Positions 55,001-64,000 of a DNA stretch of 64,000 nucleotides are shown here, piece after piece. This DNA comes from Bimuria novae-zelandiae CBS 107.79 (taxonomy: Eukaryota; Ascomycota; Dothideomycetes; Pleosporales; Didymosphaeriaceae). A program made the position numbers and the translations under genes. The notes beneath the pieces are model-generated. The model saw nothing but the letters and a program-made list of their open reading frames with translations, did not search any database and was not told the origin of the DNA. The stretch lies in the NCBI GenBank assembly GCA_010015655.1, contig ML976794.1:56854-120853 (forward strand), given 5' to 3'. Every line of letters begins with the position of its first letter. The first letter of the stretch is position 1.

Positions 55001-57580
55001 ACTAACTTTAAGGAGCTAAGTGGTTTACAAAATTTAATATCTAAGATAGATTCTATAGAATTTAAATAGTAAAAGGCTATAAGTAGAAAATAGCCTTCTA
55101 CACGCGATATAGCCTCTTTAAGTATATAGTTATACTAATAGGGCTAACTAATACACTAGTAACCTTTTAGGAGCTAATAAATTAAGTATTATATAAATAC
55201 TTAGACGTATTCTGCACGGCATACCTCGACGACATATGAATATACTTAAGCGAAACACTAGAAGAACATAAGGAACATGTTCGCAAGGTGTTGTAAAAGT
55301 TACAAGAGCACAGATTGCTCTTACACCCCAAGAAATGTGAATTCTATATCACGGAAACGGAATACCTGGGATTTATAATATCCTAGGAAGGTGTTAAGAT
55401 AGACCTAAAAAAGATCGCGATAATAGAAGAATAGCTACTACCTAAGTTAGTAAAGGATATTTAATTCTTCTTAGGCTTTACTAACTTCTATCGCAAATTT
55501 ATTAGGAACTACTTAAAGGTTACTACCCTACTAATAGAACTTACGAAGACAGGGAAATAGCAACCTTTATAAGAAATAAAAAAGAGAGCTTTTAAATAGC
55601 TAAAGCGCTTATTCCTAACGGCACCCCTACTATAAATATACGACCTAGAGCGGCAACATCGCATCTACACAGACGCATCCGACTATGCGATAGGGGCCGT
55701 ATTACTGTAAAAATGCGACGATAAGAAATAGAGACCTATCTTCTATTACGTAAGAAAGCTCTTAGGAGTAAAGCTTAACTATAAAATCTATAATAATGAA
55801 CTACTAGCGATTGTTAATTATTTTAAGTAATAAGAAGTATAGCTTAAAGGAGCTAAGCACTAAATAAAGGTATTTTTTAATTATTTTAATTTAACGCGCT
55901 TTATAATAACTAAGAAGCTTAATTAATAATAAGCTAAATAGTCTAAATAAATAGTAGAATTTAACTTTCGCATCATGTATCTACTAGAAAACGCAAACGC
56001 TATAGTAGACGCACTAAGTAAATAATTAGACTTTATAGAAGAAGATAATAGTAGAAACTATATTATAATCTTAACCTAAGCGGAGGACAGAACCCTTTGC
56101 TATAATAAGACATAGCTCGCGCTAGCACTAGATGTGCGACGCGCAGACTTTACCTACTATAGACTAATTATAGATAGGATACAGGATTACGATAGGCTCA
56201 CGAACGAGGATTACTAAGCGTATAACTTTTACTAAGCTATAAAATTAATAGCACAGGACTATTAGAACTATATTTAGATTAGTAAGTAAATAGCTTCGTT
56301 GCTAATTAAAAAACTACACAAAGACAAGGACTAGGGATACTTAGAAATTACTAAAATAACGCATTAAATCGCGAATAAATATGCTATCCCTAGGCTACGC
56401 TAGGTAGTATAAAAGGTGCTAGGCAACTATTTAGCCTAATATAAGAATAAGCCTAAGAGATATAAGCCTTATAGCCTCTTATAGCTATTAAAGCTACCCC
56501 TAAGGCTATAGTCTAGCATAACCATGGACTTTATTATAAAGCTACTAGCATTACTAGCACTAAGAAATAAGGATCCCTATAATTTAATTTTAGTTATAAT
56601 CTATTAACTTACTAAGGAATTAAGATTTATGCTAATTAGAGAAGCTATATTAGCAAAAGAACTAGCCTATATAGTAAAATAAAAACTAATATTACAGGTT
56701 AAATGACCCGACAAGTTTATTACAGACAGGGCCAAGATATTTATATTATTATATTAGACCATGTTTATAGCTAAATTAGGGATTAAGTATAAGCTTACGA
56801 CGAGCTTCCATCCTAAAATAGATAGCTAAATAGAACGTACTAACTAAACGCTAGAACAATACCTCTAGATATATATAAACAAACTCTAAGATAACTAGGT
56901 TAAGCTATTGCTAATAGCCCAGCTAGCATACAATAGCGCAAGATCGGCGACTACAGGATACTCGCCATACTACGCCAACCATGGATGTGAGCCGACAACT
57001 TACTGGAATCTATTAGACATCTAAAGCATCGCAAAAAACGTAGCTAATAAAGCCAAACTTATATAGGATCTATATAAGGCACTACGCTAGAATATCGCGC
57101 GACGTAATAAATAAATAGCGAAATAAGTAAATAAGAAAAGGATTAAGGGACTAACTTTTAAAAAGGGGGATAGAGTCCTTCTCTTACAAAATATTTTTAA
57201 AATAATAAGGCTAAGTAAAAAACTAGATAACCTTAAAAAAGGACTATTTAAAATTTAAAAGGTTAAAGGACTAGTTAATTTTAAACTACGGTTACCTATA
57301 GATATACAGATCTACCTAGTCTTCTATAAGTTATTATGAGAACCAGCACCACCAAGCGCCGAACTAAAAATATAACTTAAACTCGAAGATAAAGAGTATA
57401 AGGTTAAAGTAATTAAGGATTTATAAAAGACTAGGCGTTAGCATAAGTACTTAGTAAAATAAGAAGAATAGTTAGAGAGCTATAATATATAGAAACTAGT
57501 AAGGAACCTTACTAACTGTAAAGAGGCCTTAAAGAAGTTCTACTAGGAGTATCTAAAGAAGCTAAGACTAAGGGTTTAAG
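52095..57580 (+). pseudogene. Gag-pol of gypsy A3 (chromovirus)
   Basis: Plus-strand polyprotein with TAA/TAG stops. Gag spans 52095-53050 and closes with a zinc knuckle at 52997-53038 (C-X2-C-X4-H-X4-C, one Gln to stop and the last Cys to Tyr). The protease active-site region NLGVDACLIAPR is near 54160. RT runs about 54770-55350 with intact AYLDDI (YLDD at 55222-55233), followed by LGFTNFYRKFI. RNase H has IYTDASDYAIGAVL near 55668. Integrase spans about 56240-57050 with MDFI, FITDRAKIF and a Glu-containing IERTN. A C-terminal chromodomain lies at about 57388-57575 (EYKVKVIKDL, HKYLVK, ALKKFY). It belongs to the chromovirus group. Not functional. Confidence 0.88.
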
Positions 57581-57639
57581 ATTATTAAAATTAAAAGGCA
57601 AAGGATAGATAGACTAGTCTAAGTTAAGAGAACTAGGTA

Positions 57640-58022
57640 TAAAACCCCCTTTTAGCTAAGTAACGTCCTAGCTTAATAATTTTATCCCCTTAAGACATTT
57701 AATCTCCTTAATAAATTTTATTAAGTTAGTAAGAAGTTTTCCCTTACGCTCCTTTAGTAAACGCTTCTACTTTAGTAACTTTTTCCTTTTACTATAAGTA
57801 GCCTAAAGGGCTATTATAGCTACCTTTTTTTTTAACTACTATTACCTCTTCTAGGCGCTCGAGCCTATTTACCTTAAAATTAATTAAGGAAAAATTTAGA
57901 ACTATAGGTTCTACTAGCTTATACTTTATAACGCCATTCTTATAATAGTTACTATACTATATCTTAAAAGAAGATAGCTTATAGGTTAAGCCCTTCTTCG
58001 CATAGTATTTACAAGATACTAT
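57640..58022 (-). pseudogene. Antisense Zn2Cys6-like ORF of gypsy A3 (degraded)
   Basis: Opposite strand to pol, between chromodomain and 3' LTR. It starts at ATA 58020-58022 (RIP form of ATG) and reads IVSCKYYAKKGLTYKLSSFK. The ligand positions give C-X2-C-X6-C-X8-C-X2-C-X7-C with five of six now Tyr. Then come EPIVLNF, VNRLERLEE and, after frame disturbance, a Lys/Arg-rich coiled-coil-like segment (KRKKLLK, RLLKERKGKLL). Same layout as A1 and A2. Confidence 0.6.
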
Positions 58023-58132
58023 AGTAGTCTAACTAATTAAATTTATTTAATATCTAATAGAATAATAATAGAGGGTACTTTAAGAGGACATTAGCTACTG
58101 CATAAGGACATGCAGAGGAAGGAGAAGGATAG

Positions 58133-58580
58133 TGTTATAGTCTAGAAGCCAATGGTGGGACGGAGAGCCTTATAACGGCATCCGGGCCCTACCTCAGGAT
58201 TACGTAACGTCCTAGGCTGTCCCAGACGCCAAGACCATGGGACACCGTGGGACCACGTGACCCTGGTCACGTGATGTCCCAGGAAATCCCATGGGATCCC
58301 ACGGTTCCAGGTTATGGGACATCGTGGGATTCTATAGGACAAGGAGGATATATATACAGGACGGTTTCCTATGTTATGCTCCTTGTAGTTAACGTACATA
58401 TCTTCTATGCGAGTACGTTCTCCTATATAGACTAATAGTTATCTTACCTTATTATAAGATTAGATTATCTAGCCTCGCGCTAAGTGTCGCATTAACTTAT
58501 ACTATTAAATAATCCGTGAAGCACCACGATACCTTACCGCCCTAACCCGGATCGGAACAAGGTGTGAGAGCTCCATAACA
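58133..58580 (+). repeat. 3' LTR of gypsy A3
   Basis: 448 bp, TGTTATAG to CATAACA, followed by AGAGG. Carries the CACGTG palindrome at 58254-58273. Open frames at 58142-58435 on both strands are accidental. Confidence 0.95.
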
Positions 58581-58585
58581 AGAGG

Positions 58586-59760
58586 AATAAAGGAAGCAAT
58601 CAAGAAGTATATCTAAAAATATACAAACTACTAATAAAATAAGCACGCCACACACCTTAAGTATAAAGAAATATAAATAATCTAGATACCTATAGCACTA
58701 TAGGAAGGCATTACTATAATCATTATAATTAGACTCTCTAAGTTAAAGGACCTAGTAATAAGAGTAGGCTATAACTTAATATTAGTAATCGTATACCGAT
58801 TCACTAAATACGTAAAATTATTACATTATTAGAAAATAACTATAGCTAAAGAACTATCATTCTTTATTCTAAATTAACTTATACAACACTACGGCATTCT
58901 AAAGATAATTATTAGTAATAGAGATAAACTCTTTATCTTAAACTACTAAATAACGCTTATAGCACTTATTTAAATAAAAAGAAAGTTATCTGTAGTATAC
59001 TATTTATAGACGGACGTACAAACAGAACGTACGAATTAGATAATTAAAACGTACCTACGTATCTACTATAACGATCAGAGAAATAATTAGATTTTCCTAT
59101 TACTTATAGCATAACTAGCATATAATAATAAGGGTTTAGCAATAACTAGATATACACTATTCTATATAAACTATAAAAGACACTTATATCTCTTTAATTA
59201 AGCATTTCATATAGTAATTAGGACGGAAGAAGCGATTAATATAATAGAAACTATAAAAAAGGTACACGAATAAATCTTAGAGAATATTAAAAAAGCTTAA
59301 TAGTAAAGTAATTCTTACATAAATAAATAAATATTGTACTTTAGAAAAAAAATTTAAAATGGGGATAAAGCATATCTGTTTACGAAAACATTTTAAATTT
59401 AGAAGAAGAAACAAAAGGAAACAGATTATATTAAAATTAAACTATTTTTTATTTTAAAATATGTATTACTAGTTAATTACTATTTAGAACTACTACTAGA
59501 TGCTAAAGTATAATTAGTATTTTATACAGACTAATTAGAACTAGTAGATCTAGACACACTAGCTAAAATCAACTTCTATTACTAGCTAGAGGAAGAGAAT
59601 AAATTTAAGGTTAAATATATACTATAATATAAGGATTAGCCACGAATGTATCTTATTAAGTAGAAAAGTTACCCTTATACCAAAAATATATAGAAACTAG
59701 CAAGTAACCTAAGAAACTATTAGTAGATAATTAAACGTTACTATAAGTAACTTACCTAAA
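58586..59760 (+). pseudogene. Gypsy E integrase and chromodomain
   Basis: Continuation of E pol after A3: HATHLKYKEI in the zinc region, then the catalytic core with ISNRDKLF (Asp to Asn as in B) and QTDVQTERTN. The C-terminal module and a chromodomain around 59590-59720 (FKVKYIL, RMYLIK) follow. Matches B on the opposite strand. Stops TAA/TAG. Confidence 0.75.
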
Positions 59761-59762
59761 AC

Positions 59763-60235
59763 TTATAATAAGTAGAGTAGTAAAATATTTAATAAGCTAA
59801 GAGTAGCCTATATAGTAGATAAATATCTAACTAAGTCATCCGTAGCAGGATATTTAATTACCGTAGTATTTACTATTTTTCTCTTAGTAGCTAGATTAAA
59901 TATAAAATATAACGTCTTTTTGCGCGTACGCTCTTTAGCCTATGCTAATATTTTCTTATTTTTTAATAAATAAGAAATAATAGTGACTAACTATTTCTTA
60001 TCATTTTAAATTTCTTTTTATACTCTTTACGTGTCCTATCTAAGGATGCCTAAGATATGTTAATATATTAATAGCTAAAATAAATATACTTAGTAAACTT
60101 TAAACTTAACTTTAGTATAATGCGGTACTCTTAACTTTTAAATTTATATTTAAAATAAGGGTGCTTAGTGATAAAGTTAGACTAAAAAAATTTATTATAT
60201 AAATAGAGTGTATAGATAGTAGAATTAGCACGCAT
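59763..60235 (-). pseudogene. Antisense ORF of gypsy E (degraded)
   Basis: Opposite strand to E pol, from ATG 60233-60235 to TAA 59763-59765. It follows the D copy closely: KHPYFKYKFKS, LKFTKYIYFSY, then ASLDRTRKEYKKKFK, and a final ATLSLLNIL. Stops are frequent and the Cys ligands are mostly lost to Tyr or Ser. Confidence 0.55.
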
Positions 60236-60339
60236 ATTAGCTAATATTATACTTATAAATATAAAAGTAGGGTTACGCTTATATAAGAAAGGTAAAAACT
60301 AAATACGTAATTTAAGAATAAATCTTACAATGGAGGAGA

Positions 60340-60731
60340 TAATATTAAGATCTAAAATCAAAAAAAGCCTATTCTAGTTTTATATCTAATTCTTCATATT
60401 ATTTACTAGGAATAATTAGTTATTAGTGACTACGCCGTAGGGCGCTAAGTCAGGTAACTACTCTCTAGAGAGCGCTCGCTAACGAGTAGGAATAAGTCAA
60501 GTATATAGAAACGTAAATATAAGCTTTTATATTTATATGTAACCCACTTATTAATCTATTATTTAGATTTAACTTAGGCTCTTATTAATTTAATTATAAT
60601 ATAAGTTACCTTTAATACTAACGCATACTAATACGAGCAAGCTATTAATATCCCTTATCTACCTTATAGTACTTCTACCTAAGAACTAATCCTAATGTCC
60701 TTTAGGACCAGCTACCCTAAGGGGCTTAACA
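60340..60731 (+). repeat. 3' LTR of gypsy E
   Basis: About 392 bp, from TAATATTAAGATCT to GGGGCTTAACA. Reverse-complement relative of the D LTR at 14959-15396, including the GAGAGCGCTCGCTAACGAG block. Confidence 0.8.
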
Positions 60732-62798
60732 TAAAATAAGAATAGCATTATCACACCTACTAATGGGAATAATACTATAATAATAACTATAATAAGTATT
60801 AAAGAGCCTACTAAAAATATTAATAAGGATAGTAATAAGAGCCTAGACGCGCACCTAAAAGATAACTTTAATAAGTTTAATTTTAAGTGTATACTAAAAT
60901 ATATAAAGCTATTAGCAATATAGCGCGTAAAGAAAAGCAAGATATATTTTTATAAGTACTATATTACGCTGTTTCAGGAGCTAAATTAGCTCTTTTATCT
61001 ATTAATACTACTATTAGTATAAAATTATAGACGCTGGAAGCGTAGGTATATATAAAATAACGCTATTAATATTAATAATAGCCTGCTAATTAAGCTAGAA
61101 AAAGCGCGATTATAGCTATTTACTACTAAGAAAAGAAGTAGAGAAGCGTAAGATAAGCTACCTACGCTAAGTTTTTATAAGTAATAAAATTAGTATCTCT
61201 TAAGATATTACGAATAAGCTTAATAGCTGTAATACTTAGCACTTTAGGCTTACTACTATTAGTTAGCTTATTAAAAATAATTACTTGTTAAGGGAGTTTA
61301 AGTTACTAGTATTTTAATAGCTAATTATAATTACTAACCTAAAGGCTAAAACTACATTATAGTCCGTTTATATAAGCGTCATAGGCTTTATTTTATAACT
61401 TTATAACAACTTAAAGCTTTAAGTGGTTTTAGAGCTATTCTAGACGCTAAACAAGAACTATTTTAGTTTTAATAATTAAATAATAAAGGGTAGTAAGCGT
61501 ACATTTTTAAGTATTATTACTTATTTTATTAGTAATCGTAATAAGCTATAGAATTTACTAATAGTATTATTATTACTAGAGGACACTTATAGTAGTAAGA
61601 GAATAGTAAAGGTTATTAGCTAAATAATATAATAGTTTAGTATTAACCTGCTTAACGTTAGTTACTTTTTACTTAATAACGTAAGTAATAATAACACTGC
61701 TATTTATAAGTTGGTATAAAAAGTAAGTTTTAATACGCCTTATTACCACCTCTACTATAGTCCTTATACTTTAACCTTATTAGCTAGACTCTACTTTAGG
61801 GTAAAAACGTTAATACTTTTAATAATAACGCTAGTAAGCTTACAAAAAAAATTATAAATCAGTAAAAGCGTAATAGACCGCTAGACGTCTCATTAGATAT
61901 TATTAATTATATTAAAATACTACAATAGTATACGTTTTTTACGAACTTTTAGTATTTTTTACACCGCGACCTGCCTGCTAGCGTAATAGCTAAAGACTAT
62001 AAAATACTTAAGCCTATAAAGCCTATTATTACGCGCTAGAACTCTTACTACTTTTACTTTAAGCGTGCTATTAAGCTATAGCCTACTATTCCTGCGTACG
62101 CTAATTATTATATAAAACGTATTTATAATAAGGACACGTACGCTATAACTTAGAGTAATAAGCTACTAGAGACGCAGCCGTGGATATGATCTAACAGGCT
62201 CTTAGTATATAATTAGGCGATTGTTACTAAGTACATAGACGCTCTAAGGCCACTAAAAGCGGTAATAAAGCGCCTACAGGAACGTAGCTAAGGCAGATAT
62301 TTTAGTCTTTAAGTATATTTTAATATACTATAAGTAGTACGTTAAAGTCTATAAGGCTATTAACTATAACGCGTACGATAAAGTGCCTAAAGACTACTTT
62401 ATTACTAATCTATATATAGTCTAGGCGAAAGCTAACGCTTACTACGCTAAGCTTAACTACTCTCTAGCCTACTACGCTACTATAATCCTCTATCCCTACT
62501 ATAAAACATACTGCGACGTCGCCTAGAGCGATAAACCTAGGTGGCTTAAGGAGAATAACCGCGCGTTTCGCGCGCTTTAGGTAGAGTACAATACCTTACT
62601 ACCTATACGTTGATGTCCCGCTGTGCTCCCTAACGACATAAATAACCCGATTAAGAGCCTTATTAATCCTAACGTAACTAGTAATATTAATATTAAGCTA
62701 AATAAGGTTAAATAATAATAAAGAAGTAAGCCGCGCGCTAAGAAAAGTACTAAGTATATAAATAATTTTATAAAATACTAAGTAACGTTATATAATTA
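60732..62798 (+). mobile_element. hAT transposon remnant
   Basis: AT-rich block right of E containing a hAT-type transposase frame. The ends and the expected 8-bp target duplication were not found. The right limit is set by the TA preceding the next element (62797-62798). Confidence 0.65.
60830..62725 (+). pseudogene. hAT transposase, RIP-mutated
   Basis: Recognised from its C-terminal half. It contains VSYFLLNNVSNNNTAIYKL (the hAT catalytic Asp region, Asp to Asn) near 61655-61720, then YYHLYYSPYTLTLLARL, then a basic stretch with HYSAF-like sequence. The conserved block LNYSLAYYATIILYPYYKTY (62452-62515; normally ATxLHPxYK) is followed by SDKPRWLKENNRAFRAL. These are the usual landmarks of fungal hAT transposases (Restless/Activator superfamily). 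The N-terminal BED finger cannot be read through the damage. Stops TAA/TAG plus a TGA near 62610. Confidence 0.7.
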
Positions 62799-63515
62799 AC
62801 GTACATGCATAGCGAGTGGCCGGGCATAGCGAGTGGCCGAAAATGCCAAGACCCCATCAAAACGTTCTACTACAACGCGATGTCTCAACAACGCAATAAA
62901 CTGCCTAAATTAAAAGAGGCTGGATTATAGCTTGCGCTTTAAGCTATCGAAGGAAACACGCTGCTCTTAATTTCACGCGCTATAGTAGTTTATAGCATTA
63001 CTAAAAAAAAATACTACGACGGAGACGAGCTAGAACTACCTTTCAACGTAACTACGTACCTAACTTAATAAGACTTACTATAAGAGAGGAGCAGGTAATT
63101 ATATAGTATATACTTAATCTAAATACGCGAGGGTTTCCGCCCTGGCTTGCTACTATAAAAGATATAGCTAATTCTTTACTAGCTACACGCTATAACAAGC
63201 TAGTTAGTTAAAGGTAGCCTTACTACTTTGTTAAGCGCTAGCTAGAGCTCTAAGTTAAGTTTAATTAAAAGTACGACTATAAGAGAGCCCTCTGTAAGGA
63301 TCCTAAGGTTGTACAAGGCTAGTTCCAGCTTGTAGAGAATGCTAAAGCCAAGTATGGTATCCTAGATAAAGATACCTACAACTTTAACGAGACTAGCTTT
63401 ATAATAGGCATAATATTAACAGGAGCAGTTATTATAGGCTTTAAGCGTTAAGATAAGCTAAAGAGCGTGTAGTAAGGCAATTAAAAGTAGACAATAGCTA
63501 TTTATAGCATTAACG
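62799..63515 (+). mobile_element. Truncated Fot1/pogo-like transposon (pogo-2)
   Basis: Left terminus ACGTACATG after TA (62797-62798), with two copies of GCATAGCGAGTGGCCG 17 bases apart, the same design as pogo-1 with different sequence. The transposase is cut off near 63515 and no matching right terminal repeat follows. Confidence 0.75.
62880..63515 (+). pseudogene. N-terminal half of a pogo-like transposase
   Basis: ATG 62880. It reads MSQQRNKLPKLKEAG. After a frame disturbance comes EQVII.YILNLNTRGFPPWLA (helix-turn-helix region), IANSLLATRYNKLVS and FQLVENAKAKYGILDKDTYNF. The first catalytic motif appears as NFNETSFIIG (normally NFDETGF), so the catalytic Asp is Asn. The frame ends in YSINA, where pogo proteins continue with the second half of the DDE domain; that part is absent. 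Stops are TAA/TAG. Confidence 0.75.
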
Positions 63516-63645
63516 CGTGGATACGGTTAACCCCACCACACTTTAACCTCGGCCCACCACACGCGCTAGTGCAGACCCCTGTTCGCTGGTTGGCTTACAA
63601 ATCGAGTGGTCGGGTTACTTATCGGGTGGTTGGGTCACCTCTTAA
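63516..63645. repeat. Possible pogo-type MITE
   Basis: GC-richer segment with imperfect inverted ends: CCACCACAC twice on the left (63530-63570) and GAGTGGTCGGG...GGGTGGTTGGG on the right (63602-63635). The doubled subterminal motif resembles the pogo ends nearby. No coding capacity. It marks the border between RIP-mutated and normal DNA. Confidence 0.35.
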
Positions 63646-63701
63646 GTACAGCGCACGCCCCAATTTGCTCCCTCCAACTCAATTTAACCGGTAAAACCAA
63701 A

Positions 63702-64000
63702 ATGAGTAAGTATGTTGAGAACATGTTGTGAATGTGTTCTAACCGTGTTGAGGTGACCCTATTACCAATGACTCCCGGGCCGACCGTATGTCCGATGCCG
63801 CATATGATAGCGACCTAGACGACACAACAATGGACTTTGACAGTAGGCCAACACAAGAGGATGACACGTATCATGGCGAAGAAGAAGACGAAGAAAATGA
63901 GGTGAATTGGCCTTTAAACACATTGTCAATCTGTTCTAGTCCTGATCTTAACTTGTGTAGGATGATACAGCACCGCTTACTGTTCTTACAACAGGGACTA
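63702..64000 (+). CDS. 5' end of an unrecognised acidic protein, with an early intron
   Basis: Intact gene start that runs off the window. Exon 1 is only ATGA (63702-63705). The intron 63706-63752 is 47 nt, starts GTAAGT, has a CTAAC branch site and ends AG. Exon 2 (63753-64000) stays open to the window edge, giving 84 residues that begin MSDPITNDSRADRMSDAAYD. Residues 15-52 are rich in Asp and Glu (an EEEDEE run), so it is an acidic, probably disordered start. It then reads NWPLNTLSI and CRMIQHRLLFLQQGL, a likely helix. No domain can be named. Base composition is normal and there are no RIP-type stops. The splice reading is the reason for choosing this start; without it the ATG frame stops at once. 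Confidence 0.6.

Larger units (their letters stand above)
51610..58580 (+). mobile_element. Ty3/gypsy chromovirus A3, full length
   Basis: 6,971-bp uninterrupted family-A element with two 448-bp LTRs (51610-52057 and 58133-58580) and perfect target duplication AGAGG (51605-51609 and 58581-58585). A purine-rich tract precedes the 3' LTR (58114-58132). It gives the reference order for A1 and A2. RIP mutation is strong internally and weaker in the LTRs. Confidence 0.95.
50993..60731 (+). mobile_element. Ty3/gypsy chromovirus E, 5'-truncated, split by A3
   Basis: Plus-strand member of the B/D/E/G group. It starts abruptly in RNase H (SDLAIGACVK at about 51000-51040) and lacks 5' LTR, gag and RT. 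It is interrupted at 51609 by A3 and resumes at 58586. After pol comes the antisense ORF region, a purine tract ending TGGAGGAGA, and an LTR at 60340-60731. Confidence 0.8.

Noticed and set aside
58142..58435. Open frames on both strands
   Set aside because: Entirely within the 3' LTR of A3; similar frames recur at 36977-37177 in another LTR.

Overview
This window looks like an AT-rich, transposon-filled block from a filamentous ascomycete (Pezizomycotina). Almost all of it is retrotransposon and DNA-transposon sequence degraded by repeat-induced point mutation (RIP). CpA and TpG are depleted, TpA is abundant, and reading frames stay in register but are broken by TAA/TAG at former CAA, CAG and TGG codons. 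Catalytic Asp codons have become Asn and zinc-ligand Cys codons have become Tyr. No tRNA, rRNA or CRISPR was seen. Only the last 300 bases hold the start of an apparently intact gene.

Layout. 1-8294: a Ty1/copia remnant (copia A, minus) carrying a Ty3/gypsy insertion (A1, 137-4342, TSD TAGGC) and a well-preserved solo LTR (5840-6316, TSD GATTT). 8295-10220: a short-LTR, gag-only element (F, TSD ATTAG). 10226-13430: decayed DNA with two less-mutated islands and a solo LTR. 13431-14958: a second copia remnant (copia B). 14959-42656: gypsy element D (minus), split by gypsy A2 (16823-37415, plus, TSD TAGGG). A2 is itself split by gypsy B (17339-24144, minus, TSD AGAGG) and gypsy C (29239-35880, minus, TSD AAAAG). 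D also carries a family-C solo LTR (TSD CTAAG) and a 215-bp LTR-like insert (TSD TAGTA). 42657-43592: the 3' end of gypsy G. 44690-46054: a GC-richer island with a broken reading frame. 46055-50138: a piggyBac-like transposon with 55-bp inverted repeats, split by a Fot1/pogo-like transposon (47406-49252, TA target). 50993-60731: gypsy E (plus, 5'-truncated), split by a complete gypsy A3 (51610-58580, TSD AGAGG). 60732-62798: a hAT transposase remnant. 62799-63515: a truncated second pogo-like element. 63702-64000: the start of a host-like gene with a 47-nt intron.

The most interesting observation is a gene within the retrotransposons. In two gypsy LTR families (A; and B/D/E/G), the space between the pol chromodomain and the 3' LTR holds an open frame on the opposite strand to gag-pol. 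Seven copies can be traced. After allowing for RIP changes (Cys to Tyr), its N-terminus has the spacing C-X2-C-X6-C-X8-C-X2-C-X7-C in families A and G, and C-X2-C-X6-C-X13-C-X2-C-X6-C in B. This matches or closely approaches the Zn(II)2Cys6 binuclear cluster of fungal transcription factors. A Lys/Arg/Glu-rich coiled-coil-like stretch follows. Gypsy family C lacks it. The LTRs also share a TCACGTGA-type palindrome.
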